From Rhizorhapis suberifaciens (lineage in GTDB: Bacteria > Pseudomonadota > Alphaproteobacteria > Sphingomonadales > Sphingomonadaceae): a stretch of DNA of 64,000 nt. The notes beneath the pieces were generated by a model, which was given only the letters and a program-made list of their open reading frames with translations, had not been told where the DNA came from and did not search any database. The stretch's first letter is position 1. Each line of letters begins with the position of its first letter. Of this stretch, positions 9,448 through 19,850 are shown in pieces. The position numbers and the translations under genes were made by a program. The stretch is taken from assembly GCF_014200045.1 (NCBI RefSeq), contig NZ_JACHOV010000005.1:62001-126000 (forward strand). Direction: 5' to 3'.

Positions 9448-10474
9448 CCGCCAGAAGCCCCACCGACAGTCCATAGAAATTCGAGCAGTTATAATCCAGG
9501 ATCACGCGATAGTTGCTGGTCAGCAGATAGGCCGTCTTCCCCTGCCCATCCGGTTCCAGCAGCGTAGCCATCACATTATCGGCAGGCCAGGCTGCCCCCT
9601 GGGGCACCAGCCCCAATTGCCGCCATTCGGCCATCGACTTCCACATGCTGTGTCGTTCAAACACCCGCGGGCAGCGCATTGCGACCGTGCGGTTCGCCAG
9701 CGCCTCCCGATTAAGGTTGGAAGGCACCGTCACTGCAACGCCCCATGGGACATTTTTCCGCCAGCCCGCATCGACGAAATAATTGGCGATGGAAGCAAGT
9801 GCGTCCGCTTCGCTGGTCCAGATGTCGGCCCTGCCGTCCCCATCGCCGTCTTTTGCAACGCGCAGATAAACCGACGGCAGGAATTGCGGATATCCGGTAG
9901 CGCCCGCCCAGCTTCCCACCAGCCGCGAGCGCGGTACGCCGCTGTCCAGCATCTTTAGCGCCGCGAGCAGTTCCGGCTCAAACAGCGCCCGCCGGCGCCC
10001 CTCAAAGGAAAGTGTCGCCAAAGCTCGAACCAGATCGAAATCGCCCGTGAACGAACCATAGTTGGTTTCATGCCCATATATCGCGACCATGATGGCTTCG
10101 GGTACGCCGGTCTGTTGCTCGATGGAGCGCAGCTTGTCGCGATTGGACTGATAGGCGATCCGACCCCGACTGATGCGCGCCGCATCGACATGTTGCAGTC
10201 GATATGGCTCGAAATTCGGGATGGGCGAGTCAAAGGAGCCGCCCGGCTGAGACTGGTCGAGTTGTATGACCCGCGGATTGAAGGTCAGGGTCGGCAGCAC
10301 GTTGGCAAGCGTCGCATCGCTGATCCCCATCGCCCGCGCCTTGGGCCGCAGCGACAGAAGATAGGCCTGAAAGCCAGGAATCTCCTCCATCACCTGCGGC
10401 TGAGGCGCAGGCAAAGGCACCTCGCCGGAAGCCGAAGTCGCCATCAATAAGAAGGCTGTGCCAAGAAATCGCAT
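9431..10474 (-). CDS. Lytic murein transglycosylase, MltB type (SLT_2)
   Basis: A 347-residue exported enzyme. A short signal sequence (about 1-17) leads to an SLT_2 domain in which YGHETNYG places the catalytic glutamate at about 136; GATGYPQFLPSVY and RADIWTSEADALASIANY are further MltB landmarks. By family it cleaves the MurNAc-GlcNAc bond of peptidoglycan to 1,6-anhydro products. No lipobox is visible, so it is probably a soluble periplasmic form. It is the first gene of the minus-strand chain running through rlpA, the carboxypeptidase, tmk and holB, so the promoter for that chain should lie in 10475-10650. Confidence 0.93.
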   Translation of the reverse strand: MRFLGTAFLLMATSASGEVPLPAPQPQVMEEIPGFQAYLLSLRPKARAMGISDATLANVLPTLTFNPRVIQLDQSQPGGSFDSPIPNFEPYRLQHVDAARISRGRIAYQSNRDKLRSIEQQTGVPEAIMVAIYGHETNYGSFTGDFDLVRALATLSFEGRRRALFEPELLAALKMLDSGVPRSRLVGSWAGATGYPQFLPSVYLRVAKDGDGDGRADIWTSEADALASIANYFVDAGWRKNVPWGVAVTVPSNLNREALANRTVAMRCPRVFERHSMWKSMAEWRQLGLVPQGAAWPADNVMATLLEPDGQGKTAYLLTSNYRVILDYNCSNFYGLSVGLLADAVDD

Positions 10475-10654
10475 GTCCCTGCCCTGTTAGTGTTTTGTCC
10501 ATGCACAAGAATGATTTGGTTGTGACACAGACAGCCGCACAAATGAATCCCCTTTCTGGGAATTTTGCCCCTTTTGATTCCCGCCCGACGCCGATAAGAG
10601 GTTTCCACTGTGCAGGCGACGGCTGGCCGACGGCTAAGACGTCAAGCTTGCGGA

Positions 10655-10742
10655 GGAAGGGTGGCAGAGTGGTCGATTGCAGCGGTCTTGAAAACCGCCG
10701 ATGTGCAAGCATCCGTGGGTTCGAATCCCACCCCTTCCGCCA
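10655..10742 (+). tRNA. tRNA-Ser (anticodon UGA)
   Basis: GGAAGGG at 10655-10661 pairs with CCCTTCC before the discriminator, and the CCA end is encoded. The anticodon loop CTTGAAA is closed by GCGGT/ACCGC, giving TGA at 10689-10691. The T arm GTGGGTTCGAATCCCAC is perfect. The 88-base length includes the long variable arm expected of serine tRNAs. No integrase or att-like duplication was seen next to it. Confidence 0.97.
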
Positions 10743-10954
10743 CTTTGGAACAATGTTGGGCGCTCTGCCAGCCGCCGTGCCTACGCCGTTGGTCGCGAGC
10801 AGTCAGAACAGCTTGCTCTTGAAGCCCATTATGCGGTGCTGCAAGTAGCCGCAGGACGTATGCCCAAGTCCGGTTTTGCAACGCGGGACATCTAGTAGTC
10901 CTCCAAATCCATATCCTCGATTGCAAACATCATCGTTGGTGGGACGTGGATATA
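10743..10954. other. Intergenic stretch after tRNA-Ser, nothing recognised
   Basis: Between the tRNA and the converging PilZ gene I see no coding frame, no clear terminator with a T run and no repeat. Confidence 0.5.
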
Positions 10955-11623
10955 TCAACGGCCCCCGCGGTGCGTGGCGACGCACGGCTTGCCGAACATA
11001 TGTACAAGCCAGTGGGTCAGGTCGCCAAAGGCTATGGGCTGGTTGAAGGCGATGCCGGCGCTGCCGCCTCGGCACCAGACCGCCGAGCCCTCGATGGGGC
11101 GAAAGCCTTCCAACGTCACGACCACACCTTGCCCGGCTTTCAATGCTCCGGGAAAACTGATGCCGATGCCAGTTTGGCCAAGATCATGAACCCGCACGCC
11201 ATAATATCGGCTGCCCACCCTTAATTTGGCGCTGCAATCGATTTTGAGACGCGGCCCGGCAGAACGACGGTTGCTGTCCCGGAGGTCGCCTCGACCCAGT
11301 ATTTCATCGAGATCGACCGGATAGTCGAAGCCGATGCCCGCCGATCCCTGTTTGATCCATAATATGGCGCCCCAAAATTGGCGGTCACTGCCCAGCTCGA
11401 TCCGCACGCGCTGACGCGGGAGCAATGGCAAATGGACGTTGGCCATCACGCCGCCCCTACCGGCGTTTCGGATAAGGCACAGTTCCTCAAACCGGTCGGT
11501 TGTCAATTTCCCGACTCGGAACAGGGTCAACAGACGGGCGTCAGGTGGTGGCGTGGGCTGCCGAGCCGGCTCTTCGAAAAGAAAGAGATTGGAAAGATCG
11601 GCATATTCTGCGTCGTCTCGCAT
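10955..11623 (-). CDS. Tandem PilZ-like domain protein
   Basis: About 222 residues from the ATG at 11623, which has GAGGTG upstream; longer readings need a TTG at 11686. Two similar beta-rich units are visible, each ending in a conserved turn: LWIKQGSAGIGFDYPVDL (about 100) and VWCRGGSAGIAFNQPIAF (about 190), with RVHDLGQTGIGISF inside the second. These are the (D/N)xSxxG-like and GxxF features of PilZ folds, but the RxxxR cyclic-di-GMP contacts are weak in the first unit. Binding of c-di-GMP is therefore only possible, not shown. It is transcribed away from glnB. The role is unknown. Confidence 0.72.
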   Translation of the reverse strand: MRDDAEYADLSNLFLFEEPARQPTPPPDARLLTLFRVGKLTTDRFEELCLIRNAGRGGVMANVHLPLLPRQRVRIELGSDRQFWGAILWIKQGSAGIGFDYPVDLDEILGRGDLRDSNRRSAGPRLKIDCSAKLRVGSRYYGVRVHDLGQTGIGISFPGALKAGQGVVVTLEGFRPIEGSAVWCRGGSAGIAFNQPIAFGDLTHWLVHMFGKPCVATHRGGR

Positions 11624-12350
<727 letters not shown>

Positions 12351-12434
12351 GGTCGTGTTCGCTGAATGACGCGGGCCTGGTCGCGGTCCGCTTTTTGCAC
12401 ACCAGAAACATCATCAAACCAGGAAGGTAAGAAT

Positions 12435-13847
12435 ATGGCGAATACGCCCAAAGACGTTCTGAAAATGATCGAAGAAAAGGAGATCGAGTGGGTCGACCTT
12501 CGTTTCACCGATCCCAAGGGCAAGTGGCAGCACCTCAGCATGGTGTCGAGCGTCGTTGGTGAAGACGAACTGACCGACGGCTTCATGTTCGATGGTTCCT
12601 CGATCGAAGGCTGGAAGGCGATCAACGAATCCGACATGATCCTGAAGCCGGATCTGGACGCCGTCTATGTCGATCCGTTCAGCGCGACGCCGATGATGAT
12701 CCTTTTCTGCGATATTGTTGAGCCCGGCACGGGCGAGCTTTATGCGCGTGACCCCCGTTCGACCGCGAAGCGCGCAGAAGCGTATGTAAAGGCGACCGGT
12801 ATCGGCGATACCGTTTATGTGGGTCCGGAAGCCGAATTCTTCATGTTCGACGACGTGAAGTTCGAAAACAGCTACAACAGCAGCTATTACGCCATCGACG
12901 ATATCGAACTGCCGACCAACACCGGCAAGTCCTATGAAGGCGGCAATCTCGGTCACCGTCCGCGCGCCAAGGGCGGCTATTTCCCGGTTGCGCCGGTGGA
13001 CAGCTGCATGGACATTCGCGGCGAAATGGTTTCGACCATGCTTGAAATGGGCCTGCCTTGCGACAAGCACCACCATGAAGTGGCTTCGGCCCAGCATGAG
13101 CTTGGCCTGACGTTCGGCACGCTGGTCACTACCGCCGACCGCATGCAGATTTACAAATATGTCGTGCACATGGTCGCCCAAGCCTATGGCAAGACGGCGA
13201 CCTTCATGCCCAAGCCGATCAAGGAAGACAATGGTTCGGGCATGCACACCCACATCTCCATCTGGGAAAAGGGCAACCCTCTTTTCGCCGGTAATGGTTA
13301 TGCGGGCCTTAGCGACACCTGCCTCTATTTCATCGGCGGCGTCATCAAGCACGCCAAGGCGCTGAATGCCTTCACCAACCCCACCACCAACAGCTACAAG
13401 CGTCTGGTGCCGGGTTATGAAGCGCCGGTTCTGCTGGCCTATTCCAGCCGCAACCGTTCGGCCTCCTGCCGCATTCCTTACGGCGCGGGCGCCAAGGCGA
13501 AGCGCGTTGAATTCCGCTTCCCCGACGCGATGGCCAATCCCTATCTCTGCTATTCAGCGCTGCTGATGGCGGGCCTCGACGGCATCCAGAACAAGATTCA
13601 TCCGGGCGAAGCCATGGACAAGAATCTGTACGATCTTCCACCGGCAGAACTGGCTGAAGTTCCCACCGTTTGCGGTTCGCTCCGCGAAGCGCTGGAGTCG
13701 CTGGAGAAGGATTATGAGTTCCTGCTGAAGGGCGATGTGTTCACCAAGGATCAGATCGATGCTTATATCGAACTGAAATATGCCGACGTTGCCCGCTGGG
13801 AAATGACGCCCAGCCCCGTCGAATTCGACATGTACTACAGCGCCTGA
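12435..13847 (+). CDS. glnA: Glutamine synthetase type I
   Basis: A 470-residue GSI-beta enzyme making glutamine from glutamate, ammonia and ATP. Visible landmarks are FDGSSIEGW, the metal-binding [10 protein letters not shown], the ATP-binding [16 protein letters not shown], and NLYDLPP with Tyr399, the counterpart of the adenylylated Tyr397 of E. coli. The ATG at 12435 follows AGGAAGG. The gene ends 20 bases before a strong hairpin, so glnB-glnA forms a closed unit. Confidence 0.98.
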   Translation: MANTPKDVLKMIEEKEIEWVDLRFTDPKGKWQHLSMVSSVVGEDELTDGFMFDGSSIEGWKAINESDMILKPDLDAVYVDPFSATPMMILFCDIVEPGTGELYARDPRSTAKRAEAYVKATGIGDTVYVGPEAEFFMFDDVKFENSYNSSYYAIDDIELPTNTGKSYEGGNLGHRPRAKGGYFPVAPVDSCMDIRGEMVSTMLEMGLPCDKHHHEVASAQHELGLTFGTLVTTADRMQIYKYVVHMVAQAYGKTATFMPKPIKEDNGSGMHTHISIWEKGNPLFAGNGYAGLSDTCLYFIGGVIKHAKALNAFTNPTTNSYKRLVPGYEAPVLLAYSSRNRSASCRIPYGAGAKAKRVEFRFPDAMANPYLCYSALLMAGLDGIQNKIHPGEAMDKNLYDLPPAELAEVPTVCGSLREALESLEKDYEFLLKGDVFTKDQIDAYIELKYADVARWEMTPSPVEFDMYYSA

Positions 13848-13868
13848 TCCGTGTCACAAAAAGTGGAA

Positions 13869-13902
13869 GGGCTCGGGAGCAATCCCGGGCTCTTTTGCTT
13901 TT
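13869..13902 (+). terminator. Rho-independent terminator of glnA
   Basis: GGGCTCGGGA and TCCCGGGCTC pair over 10 bp (two G-T wobbles) around a GCAA tetraloop, followed by TCTTTTGCTTTT on the plus strand. Confidence 0.85.
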
Positions 13903-14037
13903 GGAAGAACGGAGTTCTGCGACAATATGATGAAAAAGACCCGGCGGCTGTCGTCGCCGGGCCAGGGACAGGGCGCCTGAGAGGCAGTCGCCCTGCGGGT
14001 CGCGGCTTGCGTTTACCATGTTCGGAGCCGCAACGAC

Positions 14038-14106
14038 TGTGACGCAGGTCACGCCAGCGCAAAACAGTTGAACATCAGCCAGTTCAGCTTATGTATGCTC
14101 TACATA
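14038..14106 (+). promoter_or_regulatory. Putative CRP/FNR-type site and promoter of the aldehyde dehydrogenase gene
   Basis: TGTGA-N6-TCACG at 14038-14053 is close to the CRP-family consensus. Fifteen bases on, TTGAAC (14068-14073), a 16-base gap and TATGTA (14090-14095) could be -35 and -10. The -10 lies in a second inverted repeat, TATGTA-N5-TACATA (14090-14106). All are by-eye matches. Confidence 0.4.
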
Positions 14107-14133
14107 CAAATTTCAGCACCAAGGAGCAGGCTC

Positions 14134-15558
14134 ATGGATAGCTACCTCAAACAATATATCGGCGGTGAATGGGTTGAGAGCAAAGGCGGGACACGCCATG
14201 AGGTGATCAATCCAGCGACCGAGGAGCCTTGCACTGAAATCACCTTGGGAACCGCGGCGGACGTCGACCTGGCCGTCGGAGCGGCACGCAAAGCTTTTGA
14301 GAGCTTTTCCAGAACCAGCGTCGACGAGCGGATCGCGCTGCTCGAAAAAATCATCGCAGAATATCAAAAGCGCATACCCGACATTGCCAGGGCTATTTCC
14401 CAGGAAATGGGTTGTCCCATATCCCTGGCGCAGACCGCGCAGGCCGGGGCTGGCCTGGGACATCTGAGCATATCGCTGGAAGCACTGAAGAATTTTCAGT
14501 TCATCGAAAAGGTGGGCGACGCCACTGTGGTACACGAACCCATAGGTGTCGTAGCATTGATCACCCCCTGGAACTGGCCGATGAACCAGACAATCGCAAA
14601 GGTTGCTCCCTGCCTGGCCGCCGGTAACAGTATGATCCTGAAGCCCAGCGAACAGACGCCGAGATCCGGAGCGATTTTGGGCGAGATCATGGATGCGGCT
14701 GGCGTTCCGGCCGGGGTTTTCAATTTGGTGCAAGGCGACGGCCCAGGCGTGGGCACCGCTCTTGCCCAACATCCAGATATTGACATGATCAGCTTCACCG
14801 GCTCTACGCGGGCGGGGATTATGGTCGCAAAGAATGCCGCCGACACAGTGAAGCGTGTGCATCAGGAATTGGGCGGCAAATCACCGAACATCATTCTGGA
14901 GGGCGCTCCGCTTGATGTGGCGCTGCCCGGAGGCGTGGGCGGCGTATTGCTGAACAGCGGACAAAGCTGCATCGCGCCAACCCGCATGCTTGTACATAAG
15001 TCGCAGCATGACGAAGCGCTTGCGAAAGTCGCGGCAATCATGGACGCCAAGGAGGTCGACGATCCATCGAAGGAAGGCGGACACATCGGACCGGTCGTCA
15101 ACAAAGCCCAATGGGACAAGATCCAGGGCCTTATCAAAAAGGGTATCGATGAGGGCGCTACCTTGGCTAGCGGCGGCCTTGGCCGTCCAGAAGGTTTTGA
15201 AACCGGCTATTATGTAAAGCCCACCGTGTTCGGGAATGTCCGCAATGACATGACCATCGCGCGGGAGGAGATTTTCGGCCCGGTGCTGGTACTCATTCCC
15301 TATGAGGATGAGGATGACGCGGTCAGGATCGCCAACGACACACCCTATGGCCTTGGCGCCTATATTGCTGGGGACCCGGCCAAGGCCAAGCCCTTGGTAA
15401 GCAAGTTACGCGCGGGCTGCGTTTTCGTAAACGCCGGCGGCATCAACCTCAACACACCCTTTGGCGGCTATAAGCAGTCGGGAAATGGGCGCGAGTTCGG
15501 CAAATATGGCCTGGCCGAGTTCATGGAGTTAAAATCGGTCATCGGCGAGCTGGTATAA
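14134..15558 (+). CDS. NAD(P)-dependent aldehyde dehydrogenase
   Basis: A 474-residue member of the ALDH superfamily, starting at the ATG at 14134 after AAGGAG. The catalytic pair is present: general base E245 in QELGGKSPN and nucleophile C279 in NSGQSCIAPTRM. PWNWPMNQ, FTGSTRAGI and EEIFGPVL are other superfamily marks. It oxidises an aldehyde to its acid; the substrate cannot be told by reading. The family member is close to the coniferyl/betaine/DhaS-like group. It stands alone, between the glnBA terminator and the converging tamB gene, with its own putative promoter. Confidence 0.92.
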   Translation: MDSYLKQYIGGEWVESKGGTRHEVINPATEEPCTEITLGTAADVDLAVGAARKAFESFSRTSVDERIALLEKIIAEYQKRIPDIARAISQEMGCPISLAQTAQAGAGLGHLSISLEALKNFQFIEKVGDATVVHEPIGVVALITPWNWPMNQTIAKVAPCLAAGNSMILKPSEQTPRSGAILGEIMDAAGVPAGVFNLVQGDGPGVGTALAQHPDIDMISFTGSTRAGIMVAKNAADTVKRVHQELGGKSPNIILEGAPLDVALPGGVGGVLLNSGQSCIAPTRMLVHKSQHDEALAKVAAIMDAKEVDDPSKEGGHIGPVVNKAQWDKIQGLIKKGIDEGATLASGGLGRPEGFETGYYVKPTVFGNVRNDMTIAREEIFGPVLVLIPYEDEDDAVRIANDTPYGLGAYIAGDPAKAKPLVSKLRAGCVFVNAGGINLNTPFGGYKQSGNGREFGKYGLAEFMELKSVIGELV

Positions 15559-15674
15559 GGAAAGCGGATCCATCTTCGGACTTTCAGCCTGCTATGACGT
15601 CCGAAAATGACTGTACGCGCCTTATTGGGCACGACAGAAGGCACAATAGAAGAAGCCCCTATGTCGTCCCGATA

Positions 15675-18600
15675 TCAATAATCCTTCGAAACCCGCAAGT
15701 TCACGCTCTGTCGTCCTATGGTGGAGATACTTGACAGCAAGGACAGCCACCGGGTGATCTGGAACTCCACGCGCGTCGCCGAATAGCCTTGCCCGTCGGT
15801 AATAAGCTCCACATAAGTCCGCCGCGTCACATATTTGCCCGCCGCGACAGAGGTGCCCTGCCCGGTTACCGTGTCCGCCGGCAGGATGCGCAGACGATCC
15901 AGCCCAGCGGCTTTGCGCACAGAATTAATGGGATTGAGCCCACCACCACCGCCCCGCAGCGACGCAACTGCGGCCGCCAATTGCAGCGCCTCGGGTGCCG
16001 AAAGATCGGTGATCGAGCTACCGAAGAGCAAACGAGACAGCAATTCGTCTTCCGGCAACGCAGGGGTGCTGGTGAAGCTGATTTCCGGTTGTTGGCCGGT
16101 GCCATTCACATGAATGATGGCGCTGAGGTCGGTTATATTCGCCGATGCCTGAATGTCCAAAGTCGGATTGATAGGCGTATTGCCCGTAAACCGTATCTCT
16201 CCTTTCTCAAGATCGAAGCTCCGGCCGGCAAACTCATATTCGCCGCGCACCAATGTGGCCGTGCCCAATATTGTGGGGTCGCTGATCGTGCCCCCAATCT
16301 TCAGGTCAGCCCGCCATTCACTTTCCAGCCCCAATCCGACGACCGTCAGTCGATTACGAGCATTGGCGTGCACATCCAACCGCCATGGCGATGCTTTCGC
16401 GGGCTCTTCATCCTCATCCACTTCGCCGCGCCGGTTGATCTCTATCACATGCAGTTCAGGCACCTCCGCCACCGCACTCGCGCGACCCAACATAAAACGG
16501 CTGCGCGCTAATTGGACGTCGCCCGATATAACTCCGCCCACGCCATTGGACTGAATACTGAGCGGTCCCGTCACGGTTGCACCGATATCGTCGCGGTCGA
16601 GAAGCACGGCATTCTCCGCCTGAAGCCGCATGTCGATTCCGATGCCAGAGGGCACGCCCAAATCGAAGCTGCCGCTTCCAGATACCGTACCGTCATTTTT
16701 GGACCTGCCGCTGAAACTGGAAAGCACCAGTTTTGACCCTGAAAAGCTACCCCGCGCCCGTACGCGGGTCAGCGCCATTCCCGTAACCTGACTGGAAAAC
16801 CGTGCGTCATCAGTAGCCACTGAACCACGGATAATGGGAGCCGCAAGCGTCCCATGGGCATCCATGCCGACCGAAATGGGTCCTGAAAGGTCGAATGTCT
16901 CGACATTGGTGAGACGCCAGAGCGTATCGGCTGGGCCATTATAGCGAATTTGCGCGAACAGCGTCGCGCGGCTGAGGCGATCGAACACATAGCCCTGCCC
17001 CAAGGGAGCAAGCCTCATTTGGGCCTGGCCTATCGTCTTTCCCTCACGGACAATGACGGCTCGACCCACAGCGCTGTTGGCTGTTAGCGCGGCATTCAGC
17101 CCCAAGTCCACCGGCTGAGACGAAACGGCAAGGCCCGATCGCGTGAGGCCGCGAATTCGAATCTGCGCTTTGCCTGTTGGAAGCTCTCCCCTAGATCCGA
17201 CATAGCTGATCGCCCCGGTCGCAACGCCGCCAAGGCCAAGGTCTTCATTGTAGATATCCAGCAGGCTGAGCGGCAGGCGATCGAGCCTCGCTTCGATGCG
17301 GGTGGTGGCTCCGCCCAGTTCCCCTGACAATTGTGTTCTGCCGCCGGCAAAAGCGACCGTCATCGGTGCGAGAGCCCAACCGCCCGCCTCCTTGCTGGTC
17401 AGAACGGCTGGCCGAACCAGGCGAATGGGCTTCCGGTCGAGAGTGCCGCTGGCGGCAAGCTCCAGTCGGCCAGGTTCGATATCCGCATCGAAACGGAGAT
17501 CGAACAGTCGCCCTCGCTGCCCGGACATGCTTGCGGTCGCCTTGCCTCGACCGTCAACCAGCCGGGTGTTGGCGGTGATCCGGCCGATACGCATCGTTCC
17601 GCGTCGTACACCGCGTGCTTGCAGCGCCGCATCGATGCTGGTGCCACGCGGCCCCATTAAAACAGATGCCGTCAATGTCCCCTGCCTGACCCGGAAGGCG
17701 GGTGGTCCGATAAAGTCGGCGTTGCGAGCACTAAGCTCCGTCCGAACCTGCTGGACGCCGTTGATAGGCTGCAGCGCGACAAAGCCGGTCATGCCGCCGC
17801 CTGAAATCCCCAGCCGCCCATCGAGTCCCCCCGTCACCGGCCGGATCTGGCCCGACGCGGCAGTCTCGGAAACCGACAGCCGGTGAATGTCGATCACCGC
17901 GTCTCCGCCTCGTGGCAGCAAGATCATTCCTTCGCCATCGAACGGCCCAAGGCGCGAGCCACCCTTCACAGTGAAGGCAAAACCTGAAGAAGCAGGCGTG
18001 AGCAACAGGCGCACATCGGCAAGCCCCGCCGCGTCCATCGGCCGCGCCAGCAGGAGGTCGACCTTCGGCCGATCGATCCTTCCGTCGAGCGTCAACTTTA
18101 GCGGGCCGTAGCGGCTGTGGTTTCCTGCGCCAGAGAACAGGAAGGTCCCGTCCGTCCGCCGGTAACCATTGGCGCTTAGCCTCAATTGAGGTGCTTCAAG
18201 CTTCAGACCGCCAAGAAGCAGCCGACCGTCGGGTCCGAGCGAAAGGTTCGTGAATAAGCTCGGCAAGCCGCCAGTGAGCCCCCGCAGGAAGCCATTATCC
18301 AGCCGTCTCACGTCCGCCCGCGCCCTGCCACTCAATGCAAAGGCGCCAGATTTGCCCGGTACAGCCCTGATATTCGACCTTATATCGACAAGCCCAAGGC
18401 CCGGGACTTGCAAGCCCCTTATATTGCCGGTCAGGGCCGTATCGAACCGACCCGTTGACAGTTCGGCCAGCAACACCAATTCGCTGCGCAGCTTTGCTGC
18501 ATATAGCTTCATCTTGTTGCTTGTGATTGTCTGCCCTTGCAGCTGCAAAACGCCTTTCAAAGACAGGTTTGCGAAAATGCCCTCGATCACTTGCCCTTGT

Positions 18601-19850
18601 CCAACCATGCGCCGCGCGCGCATATCGATGGGGATCAGCGTCGGCCCCTTCTTGCGCGCCTGGCCTTCGCCTGATGCGCGCATGCCGATAAATCGCGTTG
18701 AACCAAAAGCCAGTTCGGGCGCGGTTAACAAATATTCGAAACGCGTCTGATCGAACGGGCCGTCAAAGCGGAGCTTCAATTGCACATTGCGCCCGCGAGC
18801 CACCTTTATGAAAGCCGAAGGGCGACGCAGCCACGTATCGACACGCAAGTCGTCGATCAGATTATGAGCCAGATCGATGCCGCCCTTCGCCGTCAGGTCG
18901 ATCGCGTCGGACTTCAACGCCAGTTGTCCCGACAGCAACCGCTTGTCAAACGTGCCGGCGGCATCCATCTCCAGCTTCGGGGCCGAAAGGCGACCGATCA
19001 AGCCTGGGCGTAATAGTTGCGGCTGCAGCGTTCCAGCCAAATGGTACTGGCCCTTCGCCGCTTCCAGTGTCAGGCCAGCCAATGGTTTTCTGTCAAGGGT
19101 TGCGACCAGCGCGCCGTCCCACTTGGTCCAGCTTCCCTCCCCGTCAATCTCCAGCTTCGCAGGTTTCTTGAGTGCCAACAGCGAACCGATAAGCCCCCCC
19201 TCCGGCGCGTTCACATCAGCTTTGATGTCGAACATGTCGTCGTCCGGACGGGAATCCAGCTTGAGCGCGACCCGGTCATCTTCGCCAATGACCCGTCCAT
19301 AAAGATCCAGTCGCGCTCGCCCCGACAAAATCTCAACCCTGCCGCTTAGCATCGCCACATGCGGCCTGCCGGTAATTGCCTTCGCCACGGTCAGGCGTCT
19401 GACATTCAACTGGACAAGCCGGATGTCGAAATCCGGAAGGATGGGGCCCTTGGTGGTGCTTGGGATAAGTCGCGGCCACCTATAAAGAGTAGCCTCCGGC
19501 ACGCCCAGCCGATCAATGTCCAGTCGATTTGACAACCATGCAATGGGCCACCAATCCAGTTCCACCCGCGGCGAGGAGAGGAACACCCCCTTGGGATCGT
19601 AAAATCGGACGTTCCTCAATACAGCCTTCTTGTATATGCTGCCTTCAATTGAGCCCACGCGAATGCGCAGGCCGGAGCTTGGGGAAAGCGCCGCGACCCT
19701 ATCCACGATAAACCGGTGGCCCATATTGGTATCAAGCCAGGCCAGCCCGGCAATCAGCAGCAGCAGCGACGCTATAAACGCACTGAAAACCCAATGTCGC
19801 CACCGGAATCGGAAACGTCCAGATGTGGGGACTTCGGCTTCCTGATCCAT
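15675..19850 (-). CDS. tamB: Translocation and assembly module subunit TamB
   Basis: A 1391-residue inner-membrane-anchored protein. Residues about 19-40 form a single membrane segment, followed by a very long, beta-rich periplasmic part and the C-terminal TamB (DUF490) domain, recognised by GTATLVRGEYEFAGRSFDL, GEIRFTGNTPINPTLDI and ATRVEFQITRWLSL. TamB bridges the periplasm and works with TamA in placing outer-membrane proteins; AsmA-like members also move lipid. Its ATG shares one base with the stop of tamA (TGATG), so the two are coupled. Start and length agree with the family. Confidence 0.94.
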   Translation of the reverse strand: MDQEAEVPTSGRFRFRWRHWVFSAFIASLLLLIAGLAWLDTNMGHRFIVDRVAALSPSSGLRIRVGSIEGSIYKKAVLRNVRFYDPKGVFLSSPRVELDWWPIAWLSNRLDIDRLGVPEATLYRWPRLIPSTTKGPILPDFDIRLVQLNVRRLTVAKAITGRPHVAMLSGRVEILSGRARLDLYGRVIGEDDRVALKLDSRPDDDMFDIKADVNAPEGGLIGSLLALKKPAKLEIDGEGSWTKWDGALVATLDRKPLAGLTLEAAKGQYHLAGTLQPQLLRPGLIGRLSAPKLEMDAAGTFDKRLLSGQLALKSDAIDLTAKGGIDLAHNLIDDLRVDTWLRRPSAFIKVARGRNVQLKLRFDGPFDQTRFEYLLTAPELAFGSTRFIGMRASGEGQARKKGPTLIPIDMRARRMVGQGQVIEGIFANLSLKGVLQLQGQTITSNKMKLYAAKLRSELVLLAELSTGRFDTALTGNIRGLQVPGLGLVDIRSNIRAVPGKSGAFALSGRARADVRRLDNGFLRGLTGGLPSLFTNLSLGPDGRLLLGGLKLEAPQLRLSANGYRRTDGTFLFSGAGNHSRYGPLKLTLDGRIDRPKVDLLLARPMDAAGLADVRLLLTPASSGFAFTVKGGSRLGPFDGEGMILLPRGGDAVIDIHRLSVSETAASGQIRPVTGGLDGRLGISGGGMTGFVALQPINGVQQVRTELSARNADFIGPPAFRVRQGTLTASVLMGPRGTSIDAALQARGVRRGTMRIGRITANTRLVDGRGKATASMSGQRGRLFDLRFDADIEPGRLELAASGTLDRKPIRLVRPAVLTSKEAGGWALAPMTVAFAGGRTQLSGELGGATTRIEARLDRLPLSLLDIYNEDLGLGGVATGAISYVGSRGELPTGKAQIRIRGLTRSGLAVSSQPVDLGLNAALTANSAVGRAVIVREGKTIGQAQMRLAPLGQGYVFDRLSRATLFAQIRYNGPADTLWRLTNVETFDLSGPISVGMDAHGTLAAPIIRGSVATDDARFSSQVTGMALTRVRARGSFSGSKLVLSSFSGRSKNDGTVSGSGSFDLGVPSGIGIDMRLQAENAVLLDRDDIGATVTGPLSIQSNGVGGVISGDVQLARSRFMLGRASAVAEVPELHVIEINRRGEVDEDEEPAKASPWRLDVHANARNRLTVVGLGLESEWRADLKIGGTISDPTILGTATLVRGEYEFAGRSFDLEKGEIRFTGNTPINPTLDIQASANITDLSAIIHVNGTGQQPEISFTSTPALPEDELLSRLLFGSSITDLSAPEALQLAAAVASLRGGGGGLNPINSVRKAAGLDRLRILPADTVTGQGTSVAAGKYVTRRTYVELITDGQGYSATRVEFQITRWLSLLSSISTIGRQSVNLRVSKDY

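Noticed and set aside
10655-10954. tRNA-Ser as an integration site
   Set aside because: No integrase, no repeated tRNA 3' end and no change in gene content on either side.
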